Assembly: GCA_021234155.1 (NCBI GenBank)
Contig: JAJEKV010000017.1
Location: 9,613,525 to 9,677,524 of the forward strand
Reading direction: 5' to 3'
Source of the DNA: Isoetes taiwanensis
Lineage: Eukaryota > Streptophyta > Lycopodiopsida > Isoetales > Isoetaceae
DNA length: 64,000 nucleotides
This document shows positions 47,432 to 59,050 of the stretch, in pieces. The notes beneath the pieces are model-generated. The model did no database searches. It worked only from the letters and a program-made list of their open reading frames with translations, and was not told where the DNA came from. Position 1 is the first letter of the stretch. Every line of letters starts with the position of its first letter. Made by a program: the position numbers and the translations under genes.

Positions 47432-47965
47432 GTTCCATGTCTGTAGCTTCTCTTGCAGGTTCATAGTCTTTCTTGCTCTTGGTTGATAATTACTCGGCAA
47501 AAATGTACATTTATTTTCTAAAAAGGAAAGCTGATGCTTTCAAGCAGGGGAAGTAGTTAAAACATGTATTAAAACTGAGATGGGAGTCAAGGTAACGTCA
47601 AGATAAAGATTAATGATGGAGGTTACAGATTTGATAATTTATGCTCGAGAAGTGGGATAAGACAGCAGTTGACAATGACAATTTGGGTGGCACTGAAAGG
47701 GAGAAAGAAGTTTGATGAGACAAGAGTAAGTGTGCACTTTAATTGCACTTACTAATGGTTCCAGAGGGTGTTGCCTATAGAATCCTCTTAAGCGAAACGT
47801 ATGAGGAAAAATGAACGGGCCCAATTTGAGAGACGCCAAATATTGATCTACCTAGAATGGTCAGAAGTAAAGCTCGGTTCCACCAACATAAATTTTGCCA
47901 AACTTTGCTACCCAACCTCTGCAAATTGAGACCATTTATCAAAAAATAATTATTTTCATAGAATA
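47432..47965. other. Intronic non-coding DNA
   Basis: No gene or repeat stands out between the duplicated host flank and the palindrome. Confidence 0.5.
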
Positions 47966-49155
47966 CAGTTCTATGCTGGAGGGCCGCAACGGATCCCCTA
48001 TGTAGCAATTATATTCGCGAAAGTTTGGTTCAACTCGGAGAAGATAACTAATTTTCTCAGACTGTTAAGCTATTCCGCCAAATGGGCTTGTCAACAGATT
48101 GCCTTCCACCTTTTTAATATCATCTTCAGCCCTCAAACTTGGCATAAAATATCAAAGGTAAATAAGGCTATTCAGTATGATTCAATGCACATATATATCA
48201 CAGACAAATGTATCTCCTTGCAGGATATATATATATCCACTAAAATGCGATTTTTTCAGGAATCATTTTCTAAATCTATTTGTAGATGGTTTCCTTAGAC
48301 GTCCAAGATTTTTGAATATTCATCTCTTGGATAACGTTAGAACTGTTTCGGGGGACATTGGATAACGTTAGAACTGTTTCGGGGGACAGTTCCAAGCCTC
48401 CTCAGAATATTGAAGCTGGCCAGGACAAAGGCATGGCACGAGAGCAACTTAGAAATGGTGGAAGAAGCTAGGCAACCACGCTATAGAAGCTCATGAATTC
48501 AGGACCAGAAATGCCTTGCCTTAAGTATTTATGAAAGCAAGATCATTAAGTATTATACGTTATTTCAGCAAAACATATAATACTTAATGATCTTGCTTTC
48601 ATAAATACTTAAGGCAAGGCATTTCTGGTCCTGAATTCATGAGCTTCTATAGCGTGGTTGCCTAGCTTCTTCCACCATTTCTAAGTTGCTCTCGTGCCAT
48701 GCCTTTGTCCTGGCCAGCTGACCAGCTTCAATATTCTGAGGAGGCTTGGAACTGTCCCCCGAAACAGTTCTAACGTTATCCAATGTCCCCCGAAACAGTT
48801 CTAACGTTATCCAAGAGATGAATATTCAAAAATCTTGGACGTCTAAGGAAACCATCTACAAATAGATTTAGAAAATGATTCCTGAAAAAATCGCATTTTA
48901 GTGGATATATATATCCTGCAAGGAGATACATTTGTCTGTGATATATATGTGCATTGAATCATACTGAATAGCCTTATTTACCTTTGATGTTTTATGCCAA
49001 GTTTGAGAGCTGAAGATGATATTAAAAGGGTGGAAGGCAATCTGTTGACGAGCCCATTTGGCGGAATAGCTTAACAGTATGAGAAAATTAGTTATCTTCT
49101 CCGAGTTGAACCAAACTTTCGCGAATATAATTGCGGCCCTCCGGCATAGAACTGT
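47966..49155. repeat. 1.19-kb near-perfect palindrome
   Basis: The left arm (47966-48557) and right arm (48576-49155) are inverted copies around an 18-bp spacer. At the centre GATCATTAAGTATTATA faces TATAATACTTAATGATC. The outer ends are CAGTTCTATGCTGGAGGGCC and GGCCCTCCGGCATAGAACTG. Differences are few: about 19 extra bases in the left arm near 47987-48006, and an 8-bp duplication (TGACCAGC) in the right arm near 48718. Both arms carry the same doubled 31-bp unit, GATAACGTTAGAACTGTTTC onward. It lies about 120 bp past a donor site of the MOM1-like gene. Confidence 0.95.
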
Positions 49156-49277
49156 GCTTACCCACTTCTGAATCCGTTTATCGATGTCCCATATGTAAGT
49201 TTGATACACAAAAGATAGAAAACAAATTTGCCTTTACACTAAGTCAAAACTGGAAAGCAATACCTGACTGGCCTCAC

Positions 49278-49749
49278 CTCATAGACAACAATTCCATTCT
49301 GACAACTTCTATGGCAATTCCGGAGCTTATTCAGAACAGTCAACTGATGTGGAAACAACTGCACACCTTGAATCCACTCTGGCTGTTCGCCAAAATCAAC
49401 AATAGGATGAAGTTTTGCCTTCTGAAAGTACTAAACAAATTAATATTTCAAAAGCAAACTGAAAAGAAAAACACATAAATCTTACCTTTTCGTCTCTGTT
49501 AGGATGACTACGATCTAATGCAGCCTCGCATTGCTTATTATAGCACTCAATGAGCTCCTTAACTTGCTCAGTTGCAAGAACTCCACTATCAGCTGTTTCC
49601 CATGTACACTGGTCATAACCAAGACCTTTCCACTTAAAAAGTCATTCCCCGTTTTCTTGAGAGTTCCATATGTTCCCAGCTCCTTTCACAAACTTCCGTT
49701 TTCCAAGCACCCGATGTGGCTCTATCCATTTCGGATCCCATTTCAACAC
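49278..49749 (-). pseudogene. MOM1-like gene, second chromodomain and ATPase entry exons
   Basis: The first exon (49749-49486) reads VLKWDPKWIEPHRVLGKRKF, then LFKWKGLGYDQCTWETADSG, the second chromodomain. The residue before LFKWKG is a TGA stop where relatives have Trp. A 64-bp intron separates it from 49421-49278: KAKLHPIVDFGEQPEWIQGV, then QLFPHQLTVLNKLRNCHRSC. That is the HQL entry of the SNF2 helicase, ending VVYE|GTGAGG. The DEGLGKT-type ATP-binding motif is replaced by NGIVVYE, as expected for MOM1-type proteins with a degenerate ATPase. Confidence 0.7.
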
Positions 49750-50101
49750 CTCTACAGGCTACCACCCATGAGTTAAGCTGAAGATAATATGCTCGTGGAG
49801 GCACATAATTTCACAATCTACATTGTCTCATAGCAAAATTTACGACATGCTTATTATATTATGGATGTAGAAGATCCAATATAAACCTCCCAACAAATAC
49901 ACCATGATCTTGCTGCTTGGTGATCAAGACTAATCTAACCTATCATATACCATTCATAAGGCTTATATTATAAAATGTCGAAGATGATCCAATATAAACC
50001 TCCTAAAACACACACCATGATCTTGATGCTAGGTGATTAAACTAATCTGATGTGCAAAATCTCTCATACACCATTCATAAGGCTTCAAGAAACATTCACA
50101 C

Positions 50102-50306
50102 CTTTCCTTGTTTGCAGTTCTTCTTGAATGTAGCTAACTTTTTGGGGGCTACCTTGAGGAGCTCATTTTCAGATATCCAGGAGTTATGTATATGTGACCG
50201 GCCTTTCCACTTGACAAAATACATTCCCTCCCTTGATAAATCACCTAGATGCGGTTCCAGGCAACCAAGCTTATAAGTATTTTTGCAACCTACTCCATCG
50301 CAGCAC
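50102..50306 (-). pseudogene. MOM1-like gene, PHD-like and chromodomain exon
   Basis: The exon starts with CCDGVGCKNTYKLGCLEP, the second half of a PHD finger. It runs directly into GMYFVKWKGRSHIHNSWISE, a chromodomain-like YFVKWKG..H..NSWI core, and ends NCKQGK|GTGTGA. In relatives these modules read histone tails. The usual linker between PHD and chromodomain is shorter here. The phase with the upstream exon does not fit simply, so a boundary or an indel is uncertain. Confidence 0.7.
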
Positions 50307-51298
50307 CTGTAAAGAATGGTATTAATAATTGGAAACTATAGTAAAAAACTGCAGGCACAGTTTGCTTACAGCAGCCTTTCTCACCTGCGGCGCTTTCATC
50401 ATATGGGCCATCGGCATCATTTGGCTCAACACTTATTGCTGTATTGACAGCACCACATAAACTCTGACTACCATCCACAACACATTCGACACCTGTCTCA
50501 ACATTCAATCCTGGAACAGCAGTACTGCTACATGACATCAAGAAGTGCCCTTGGTTGGTAGCATGCCCCATGTCACCAGGAGAAACAGGTGCATAAGCTG
50601 GATTTCCAGGGATCTTTTCAATACAACAGGAACTGGAAATTCTAATAGCAAGGAGATGTTAGATTAGCCTAACTACCAAAATGTAGCTTTCAAAGGGAAA
50701 CAGGCACAAGTTATTACGATGTAATTTTTGTAGGTCCACAACTGTTGTACACTCCATCAGAACTGTTGTATGCATGGATCTGGTTCATCACACTTCGAAT
50801 AATTATGAGCTGTTTTGCATTGGTGCCTTTCGTGGTCCTGAACAGGGTCAGATGTTTTTATTTGCTTCTTGAGGAGAACACCACTAGAACAGTCCTTGAT
50901 ATCAAGATCCTTATCCTGCTTAATTAGATTGTCTTTGGCCTTTAACTCATCAAGAGTTTGCTGATAGACTATTTGAGCTTCCAAAATAGCTGATTGGAAA
51001 CATCTATCAGTTCCTGAGTCCTTCAGTAAATCGTGATTCTCCCCGAATGGCCGCAGTAAGCTGTATTTTGGAGGATAGACAAGTTTTAGGACAACCAAAC
51101 TTAAATAGAGTCAAAGTAATGAAAAAAGAAACTAGAATTCAAAAACCCACAAGCAGTAGGCGCTCGTTCATAATGAAATTTTAGTACACTAAAAAACCCA
51201 ATACAAGTTTGAATTGGTACATTAAACAACTTAAAGGAAAATTTATAGTAGCATTAATAATCCATTGCATGTAACACGACCTTCCAAAGAATGATTAC

Positions 51299-51453
51299 CT
51301 CTTTCGAACCACCAGATATTCTTGAGATGAATCAAATAGATGAAAAAGACGCACAACCTTGTGATTACCTGCCAATTTCTTTTTAACAAGGGCCTTGGGC
51401 CATTTATTTCTACTTAATAACATTCCAGGCCACCATATCCCAGTCTCTTGAAT
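51299..51453 (-). pseudogene. MOM1-like gene, N-terminal exon
   Basis: The exon (acceptor ATGCAG|ATT, donor GAG|GTAATC) reads QETGIWWPGMLLSRNKWPKA, then KVVRLFHLFDSSQEYLVVRK. This WWP and LFD..EYLVVRK pattern suggests a small beta-barrel (Tudor/PWWP-like) fold ahead of the PHD finger. No clear start codon exon was found upstream. Neighbouring frames at 51098-50757 and 50571-50330 (acidic, Ser-rich) are probably further exons without known domains. Confidence 0.5.
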
Positions 51454-51559
51454 CTGCATCAAAGATGGGTAACTTAATCTTTGCACCACAATTATGGAAA
51501 AAGAAAATGGAATGATAAGCTTACAAAAAAATATAAAGGAAAGAAATTGCAAATAACTT

Positions 51560-53150
51560 TAGCATCATGTTGTTCACAATTTTTAGCATTAAATAGAAAC
51601 ATCCTGCAAGGTCCTTCATCGAATTAGCTAACAAAGATTCTGGTGCAAAATAATGAAACCAATGAGGAAGCCAGGTCATCTAGCTTGATTTCCATCATGA
51701 CTCTATATCCCACCTTCACCCAGTATAGCATTGTAAGTGCTTTTTCTTCCTTTGTCATTTTGACTTCGGCATTCATTGTGCCAAATGTACAGTTTATGTG
51801 ATCTGGGTCATGGTATCTTCATCTTTGTGTGTTGCATCATTTATGGTTGATAAGTCAACAGAGATGGGGACACATCCACGTGCAAGGAAGATGTCTGATA
51901 AAGATCAAGAAAGATTAAAGAAACAAGCAAAGAATTGAATCTAATCTTCTAAAAAGGTTTTTTAAGGAGCTGTTTCAGAGACATATTGGGATGATCCGAT
52001 ATGATTAGAAGAATTTGATAGGATCAATTTTAGAGACAAGATCAATTTCATATTCGAATTTGATGAAGAGAAGCACCACAGAATAAGATTTGCTACAATA
52101 ATAATGTTTCTCCCCTGTAAAGCAAACCTAGCCGAGATTGTGACATATATATATCATAAAAAAATGTATGAACTGAACATGTAAATACATACCCCTGTCA
52201 TCACATAGTTTACTGACATTCCAACATACTCTTTTATTAGAGAAAGGCTCACGATGGAGATAAGATCTGGGAAGTAGTTAGATTTATGAAATTTTGCCTG
52301 CCCGGTCCTAAGAAAGCAATATTTATTGAATTTATTTATCAAAGTCCTTTGTCCTGGAAATTCAATCTGAAAAATAAGGTGTAATTCTGTGAATGATGAA
52401 TATGAAAATGAAAATAAAAATGAACATGATCAACTTACAGAGGAAGTGTCATCAGACTCCAATGGAAGATGAAACATGACTCGTAAAAGGGCTAAGAAAA
52501 TTATCGTAGATAACTTTGTATGATGAGCCATACAGACCCATGAAAGAAATTCACATGTTTTTTTGCTTTCCAAGGCAGAAATTGATGTAGAATGGAGTGA
52601 GACTCGATTTCAATAGAAAGTAAAGAGTCTAGATCAGATTTCCAAGAAGCAATAACGACACTATCTTTCGTTGGAATCTTGAGGTTTGTTGACACAAGAT
52701 TAGTTTAGATCTGGCGAGCAGAAGCGACTTAGCAATTTATAAGACAAAATTAATCTCGTCAGAATGTTGGATTTCCTAATTCTATGCCATATTTCGTTGA
52801 TTGATTTCCTTTACTATTTAGTTTCTGATCATTCTTGATATCTCATAAATATATAGTTGGCCTCTCTAAGGAATATAAATCGACAAATTCCAATTGTTAT
52901 CTTAAAAAACTCTCTATGATTTTCTAAGGATCAGAATGTGTAGCGCTTTACCTGCATCAGATGATCCGATATAGTTGCTAAAATAATACGAAGGCGAGAG
53001 TTCCAAGCGTGAATGTTGATTTAATGGCTTAACTCTTCATTGATAATGGCAAGTGCAACAAGCGGATCACTTTATGAACAATCAATTCCATGAATTCCAA
53101 TTCTAAAGGCAAGACAAATGCCCTACAAGAAGCCTAAGGACAGGACTGGC
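51560..53150. other. AT-rich DNA upstream of the MOM1-like exons
   Basis: No exon could be assigned. A minus-strand frame at 52695-52501 (KIPTKDSVVIASWKSDLDSL) is unassigned and might be a 5' exon. Confidence 0.4.
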
Positions 53151-53659
53151 CTACGCTCTGATTCGTGTCAGTGCACCGAAGTTTGGCGGGTCTGCTTGCA
53201 TCTTCAAACTTGGGTTTAAGCTTTTTTTATTAGGTAGGGTTTTTTCAAGCTGGGGATTGCTGAAACTGGGGTTTCCGATTCCGATTATAATTGAGAAAAT
53301 CTTACAATGAGGGTTGCCCTTTCCGTATATAGGAATGTTCGTTTGGAATAGATTCCGGCCTAGAAAATTGGCCGACGCGCGAAGGCCAATTTTCTGGCTG
53401 GAATCCTGACAAACTAACATTAATCTAACGTGAAATTTTGGTGGAGCATTTTCTGCTGATGTGGCCAATTTCACTTGTTCATATTTTGGTCTTGTCAGAC
53501 AAGCTCGAGCTCTGGCTATGGCGTCGACGTGACGCCATGGCTCTAGGCATCTCGGATCCGCTTGTTCTTGCCACTTTCTAAGGCGCCTGTGCCTGATCCT
53601 TCTTTTGATCCCATTTTCAAGTAGAGCGCCTACGATTTTGTAAGCTTGTGGAGGATGTT

Positions 53660-53830
53660 TACTTTATTGTGTCTTTCCTGTCATTTTTCGAGCTTCTTGG
53701 AGTTTCTTGGACGAGTTTCTTGCCGTGGACGAGTTTCTTAGACCTGGCTTATAGCTGTGGACGAGTTTCTTGTCTCGCTTATAGTTGTGGATCTTTACTT
53801 CATGAGCTTACTTCCTGTGGATCTTTCTTT
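53660..53830. repeat. Short imperfect repeats of GGACGAGTTTCTTG
   Basis: GGACGAGTTTCTT occurs three times, and GCTTATAG(C/T)TGTGGA and CTGTGGATCTTT twice each, over 170 bp. Confidence 0.75.
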
Positions 53831-54060
53831 TAGGCAGTTCTTTCTGAAGCAGGGCGATGGCCAGAAGCAGGCTAGACCAACCCAACAGGCAACCATCCCG
53901 AGTAGCCATCGAGTCGAGCAAGAGTGTTGGCCATGGTTCGAAATAGGGGGGTTTCGACCCTGAAAAATCCGGCCATTCTGAAAATATTTCGATAACCAAA
54001 AAACATTCTCGACATTTTTTCAGGCCATTTTCGTAGAAGTTTCTAAGGATTTCCGGGAAA

Positions 54061-55283
54061 CTACACTATAATTTCGTTTATTTCTGGTAGTTTTAAATGT
54101 AAGGAGGCATTTTTAATGAGTGATTGAGCACCACACAACGGGGTCAGTGGCAAAGTGGAGGGAGGACCTTGCTGAGCGCGGCTACTGGGGTCCCATAGCG
54201 GGCTAGGCTCATAGTCAGTCACTTCGTGTGGGCCGGGTATGGGTCCGACACTTCCTGGGTCAATGGTGTCGCCCTGACTCTCAAGAGTTGCAAGTGTTCT
54301 CTTGGCTCTTGTTTTGGGGAGTTCAGTCGGGTATGGACGTGTGTCGCCACGATCCTCTAGCCGCCCATGGAGCCACTGCACTCCGGGAGGGGGAGATGCA
54401 ACCCTTCCTACCTCATCGGACCGGGGAGATGCAACCCGGAGTAGTCTCGTTGGGTGATACCGTGGGATTACGTCTCCGGCAGGTTACAGTCACGTCAGAG
54501 CCTGATTTAGCCTATCTGCAAAGTATGCACAGGAGGGGCGGATGGAATGGTCAACCCTAGCCATTGTCTATTGCCAGCCCAAGTCATTGCCATAACTCGG
54601 TCTGTTCTATCTGGAGGCCCTCAGCCGTCAGTCGACTCCCCCTTGAGTCTGAGCCCTGTGTAGGAGCCTCTATTTGATGTATTCGATGTATTTGATGTAT
54701 TGTTGTATTCGGTGACATGGATGGATGGATTATCACTACCCTACGGGGTAGTTTATTGTTGTTATGTTATTGCCAGTGCTTATGTTTATATGTTTTGCTT
54801 CCGCTGATATAGGGATCCCTAGAGGACGGGACGGAATGACACCTCTGTGTCCTCTACTCGGTAGTCTAGCGACCCTAGACGCGAGTTAGACAGAGGGCCC
54901 ATACGACGGATAGCCATTGGATGGGGAAGGTCCTTCGTTGTATACCGCGGGCTGCCGTATATAGCGCAAGGAGCGTCACAATGGTATCAGAGCAATGATC
55001 TTGGTTGACCAAGATCAAGCACTGGCCATTTTCCTAAGTAGCTAACTGGCCTAGTAGAAAAATTGGGGGTTAAAACCCCAATGTGAACCTCGAAATTTGG
55101 GAGAACTTTTTTTCCATCGTTAGAATGTCATTAGCAAGTCAAATCTAGTTGTTAGGATAAGCTAATTTTGAATAGAGAGTCAAAACAAACCTTCTAGTAA
55201 ATTTGAGCTCAAAAGTTGTTCATGAGCCCATTTTAAAATTGAACGAAGAATCGCTCAATAGGAAGCTTGCAAAGAAAATGGTG
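54061..55283 (+). mobile_element. Plus-strand gypsy-type LTR end, primer-binding site and leader
   Basis: The GC-richer block to 54980 ends GAGCGTCACA and is followed by TGGTATCAGAGC (54982-54993), a tRNA-Met primer-binding site on the plus strand. The structure is an LTR 3' end plus leader. The LTR start was not located. After about 290 bp of leader-like sequence, the element is cut at about 55284, where minus-strand gag of another element begins. No gag of this element is present. Confidence 0.65.
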
Positions 55284-56437
55284 TGATGAGATTGAGCAAC
55301 TTGCCTTTCCTTAGGCGGCGGCTCTTTAAACTGTACTTTCTTTGTATTTTTATCTGTCGGGGCCGTATTCTTTGGGCATTTGGATTGATAATGCGGACCT
55401 CCACAATTATAGCATCCAGTCTTAGGCCCTTTATTCTGCTCCTGTTTGGTCTTCTGTCCATTATTAGAGCGTTTTCCATTCCTCCCATTAAATCTGGTCT
55501 TACGCTCTTCACGGCCCCTTTTATTTTTCTTATCTCTTCTATTTTCAAATTTTTCACGCTTTGATCTTTTCTGTTCACGAGAAGGCGCTCCTTCCTATAT
55601 AACTAACTTACGAGCCTTGGGGTTCAACTTTCGTTCTGCAGCTCCTGCTTTCTTAATTGCATCTTCCATGTTGACTGGCTCAATAAGATCTAACTCTGCA
55701 AATATGTCCTCCCTTAACCCATTCACAATCTTCCTTAAAAGTTCATGTTCACCCAAGTTCCTAACTTGTGAACCTAGATGACTAAATTTCATGTAATATT
55801 CGGACACTGTTTCACCATCATCCTGTTTAACAAGGTCCCATTCTTTTTGCAATATCCTGTAATAGTTTGCAGGCAGGTAATGAGCTTCAAATGCACTACG
55901 AAAAACTGCCCATGAGTTAACTTCAGGCTGCATCAATCTGCGACCTTGCCACCAAACTTGAGCTTGTTCATCTAAATATGTGTCCATGGCTTGCAGTTTC
56001 TCTTGTTCGGTCGCGTTAACTCTCTCAAAGGACTTTTCCCATATCCCCAGGAAACTTATTACTTGCATTGGCTTGACAGACACTCCGCCAGTAAAGTATG
56101 GTAGATCAACTTTTTCCAACCATTTAGGAGCCTTATTCCTTTTAGTTGGCGTATCAGTTTTAGTAGTCTTCAGAGGCTCTGGGTTGCCAGTATCTGGCGG
56201 CGAATTTTCAGGTGGTGGTGGATGAGCAGGTGGAGGGTCTCTGGGTAATGGAGGTGGCTGGGCATTACTGGGAAGAAAACCATAGAGTAGAGCAATCTGC
56301 TCTAATTTGTACCGGTAATCCTCTGGGGATGTAGGTTGTGGCAGTGCTATCTGGGTTGCGATGAAATCAGCAGTCCTTAAGGCCTGCTGATATTGCTCTT
56401 CAGAGTTATTGTAACGGTGTGCCATCGTCGCAGTCAC
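55284..56437 (-). pseudogene. Gypsy gag, unit a, truncated
   Basis: 56437-55595 is the gag N-terminal and core region, nearly identical to unit b (one difference is KIVNGL for KFVNGL). A stop at 55597-55595 (ARKLVI then TAG, where units b and c read TGG) and then 55578-55284 give the basic region and knuckle in the same order. The unit ends at the breakpoint with the plus-strand LTR leader, so the protease is missing. Confidence 0.85.
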
Positions 56438-56730
56438 AGGTTCAAGAGCGGACTGGCTCTGATACCAACTTGATACAACGAAGTAATCTTAAAGAAATAT
56501 AACAACTAAAAACAAAAGAAAAAGCTTCTTTTCAATCTTTAGAAGGTTTAATCCACCCAACCGGGTTCAGGCTTAATTACAGGAAATCGTTATCCTGCTC
56601 TTGACACAGCAATCAGAATTGTAATCTTAAAGAATTTCAAAGGACAAACCCAAGCAAGGAAGGCTTTGGCAAGGCAGAGAATTCACTCAGACTTGCAACC
56701 GGATTTCTGCTCCAGTATCAAAGGAATCGG

Positions 56731-57284
56731 AAGACTACAACACTTTTTCCTAGTACAGGTGCTAAAACTCTCCCCATGAGACGGCAGAAAGTTGCCGGGG
56801 CATTGGTCAGACCAAAAGGCATTACACGAAACTCGTAATGACCAAAAGTTGTTCTGAACCCTGTTTTTACCAATGTCTTCTTCCTTTATATGGATCTGGT
56901 GATATCCTGATTTCAAATCAATTTTGCTAAATATACAGGCACCTCGTAATTCATCAAATAAATCATCAGTTCTAGGTTATTGAGATCTCTATAATCCACG
57001 CACATCCTATATCCCTTATCTTTCTTTTTGATTAGGATAACGGGTGCGCCAAAAGGTGAACAGCTTGGCCGTATTAGCTGTCGTTCTAACATCTCTGCTA
57101 TATGTTTCTCAAGCTCGAATTTTTCAAAGTGACTGACTCTATAAGGTGCCCTATTTGGAGGTTGGGCGTTTTCTTGCAACTGTATTGCATGATCCTCAGG
57201 ACGATGAGGAGGTAGATCTAAAGTTTCCTCATCTTTGAAGAGATCGTCGAATTGTCTCAGAAAACTGTACAACTCGAGAGGCAC
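56731..57284 (-). pseudogene. Gypsy RT fragment, unit b
   Basis: Same structure as in unit c: RT start (57284-56913), the same deletion and frame change after RDLNNL, then [16 protein letters not shown] and truncation at the same base. One extra base near 56874 adds a frameshift not seen in unit c. Confidence 0.85.
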
Positions 57285-57451
57285 CTATGATGGCGCATCA
57301 GAGTTTCTCAAGTAAATAAAGTATCACCATGTATTAACTTCTTAGCTTCAGAGTATGTCAGTAGGGGTTCAGCTTGAGATGTGGAATCTGTACACAACTT
57401 CAAGGGTTGCCCTTCAACCATTATAGTTACTGTCTTTTCCCTGTAATTAGG

Positions 57452-59050
57452 TCAGGCATCATACTGCTCCCGCCATCCAATTCCTAATATCACATCCATA
57501 GTTCCTAGAGGGGCCATAATCAAAACTCTTTCTTTGGAATACTGCCCTATTTGGATGGGAGCTACCACATATTTGTCACACTGGTTCCTAGGACCTTTCA
57601 AACCCTGCACAACTGTGATTTTCGTTTGCAAATCACAGATAGGTAATCCTAATTTATACACCAAGTCCTGCGAGATAAAGTCATGTGTTGAACCATCATC
57701 AAGTAAAACAGTCACATCTTGACCTTTTACCGAACCTTTCATCTTAAACAACCATGCTTCCGAAGATCCTCTATCGTCTTCTGACAAATTCTTTAGGTAT
57801 GCAATTTGCAGTCTCCCTTTTTCCTGTTCGATAGCTGCAAGCTTTCCTTTATTCATCTCTTCTCCTTCCCTGGAAGTTTCTGGTCTACCTTCGACATGAT
57901 GCGATTGAGCAACTTGCCTTTCCTTAGGCGGCGGCTCTTTAAACTGTACTTTCTTTGTATTTTTATCTGTCGGGGCCGTATTCTTTGGGCAGTTGGATTG
58001 ATAATGCGGACCTCCACAATTATAACATCCAGTCTTAGGCCCTTTACTCTGCTCATATTTGGTCTTATGTCCATTATTAGAGCGTTTTCCATTCCTCCCA
58101 TTAAATCTGGTCTTACGCTCTTCACGGCCCCTTTTATTTTTCTTATCTCTTCTATTTTCAAATTTTTCACGCTTTGGTCTTTTCTGTTCACGAGAAGGCG
58201 CTCCTTCCCATATAACTAACTTACGAGCCTTGGGGTTCAACTTTCGTTCTGCAGCTCCTGCTTTCTTAATTGCATCTTCCATGTTGACTGGCTCAATAAG
58301 ATCTAACTCTGCAAATATGTCCTCCCTTAACCCATTCACAAACTTCCTTAAAAGTTCATGTTCACCCAAGTTCCTAACTTGTGAACCTAGATGACTAAAT
58401 TTCATGTAATATTCGGACACTGTTTCACCATCATCCTGTTTAACAAGGTCCCATTCTTTTTGCAATATCCTGTAATAGTTTGCAGGCAGGTAATGAGCTT
58501 CAAATGCACTACGAAAAACTGCCCATGAGTTAACTTCAGGCTGCATCAATCTGCGACCTTGCCACCAAACTTGAGCTTGTTCATCTAAATATGTGTCCAT
58601 GGCTTGCAGTTTCTCTTGTTCGGTCGCGTTAACTCTCTCAAAGGACTTTTCCCATATCCCCAGGAAACTTATTACTTGCATTGGCTTGACAGACACTCCG
58701 CCAGTAAAGTATGGTAGATCAACTTTTTCCAACCATTTAGGAGCCTTATTCCTTTTAGTTGGCGTATCAGTTTTAGTAGTCTTCAGAGGCTCTGGGTTGC
58801 CAGTATCTGGCGGCGAATTTTCAGGTGGTGGTGGATGAGCAGGTGGAGGGTCTCTGGGTAATGGAGGTGGCTGGGCATTACTGGGAAGAAAACCATAGAG
58901 TAGAGCAATCTGCTCTAATTTGTACCGGTAATCCTCTGGGGATGTAGGTTGTGGCAGTGCTATCTGGGTTGCGATGAAATCAGCAGTCCTTAAGGCCTGC
59001 TGATATTGCTCTTCAGAGTTATTGTAACGGTGTGCCATCGTCGCAGTCAC
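57452..59050 (-). CDS. Gypsy gag-protease ORF, unit b
   Basis: An intact 532-codon frame almost identical to unit c, with the same gag core, CYNCGGPHYQSNC knuckle and DDGSTHDF protease site. Compared with unit c it has small differences, such as ATMAHRYNNSEE for VTMAHRYNISEE. It is preceded by its own primer-binding site (59069-59080) but only by the inner 260 bp of LTR, which lack the LTR start. Confidence 0.85.
   Translation of the reverse strand: MTATMAHRYNNSEEQYQQALRTADFIATQIALPQPTSPEDYRYKLEQIALLYGFLPSNAQPPPLPRDPPPAHPPPPENSPPDTGNPEPLKTTKTDTPTKRNKAPKWLEKVDLPYFTGGVSVKPMQVISFLGIWEKSFERVNATEQEKLQAMDTYLDEQAQVWWQGRRLMQPEVNSWAVFRSAFEAHYLPANYYRILQKEWDLVKQDDGETVSEYYMKFSHLGSQVRNLGEHELLRKFVNGLREDIFAELDLIEPVNMEDAIKKAGAAERKLNPKARKLVIWEGAPSREQKRPKREKFENRRDKKNKRGREERKTRFNGRNGKRSNNGHKTKYEQSKGPKTGCYNCGGPHYQSNCPKNTAPTDKNTKKVQFKEPPPKERQVAQSHHVEGRPETSREGEEMNKGKLAAIEQEKGRLQIAYLKNLSEDDRGSSEAWLFKMKGSVKGQDVTVLLDDGSTHDFISQDLVYKLGLPICDLQTKITVVQGLKGPRNQCDKYVVAPIQIGQYSKERVLIMAPLGTMDVILGIGWREQYDA

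Larger units (their letters stand above)
32617..51453 (-). pseudogene. MOM1/CHD-like chromatin-silencing gene, broken and 3'-truncated
   Basis: Minus-strand exons, 5' to 3': 51453-51299, about 51060-50757, about 50640-50395, 50306-50102 (PHD plus chromodomain), 49749-49486 (second chromodomain), 49278-49421, 41433 to about 41190, 40915-40802, 40716-40399, and 33140 to 32617. Most junctions have good GT/AG sites, and several exons join in phase 0. Domain order PHD-like, two chromodomain-like parts and a SNF2 ATPase is that of plant MOM1-type and CHD3-type proteins. MOM1 keeps transposons silent without changing DNA methylation. Damage: TGG to TGA at 49644-49642, a frameshift near 32758, and loss of everything after the SNF2 C-lobe at LINE D. 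Introns of 7.8 and 7.3 kb hold the transposons. Confidence 0.7.

Noticed and set aside
57806-58394. Plus-strand frames over 100 codons opposite gypsy gag (also at 55283-55781 and 60418-61006)
   Set aside because: They are hydrophobic shadows antisense to the gag coding sequence and recur only because the gag repeats.
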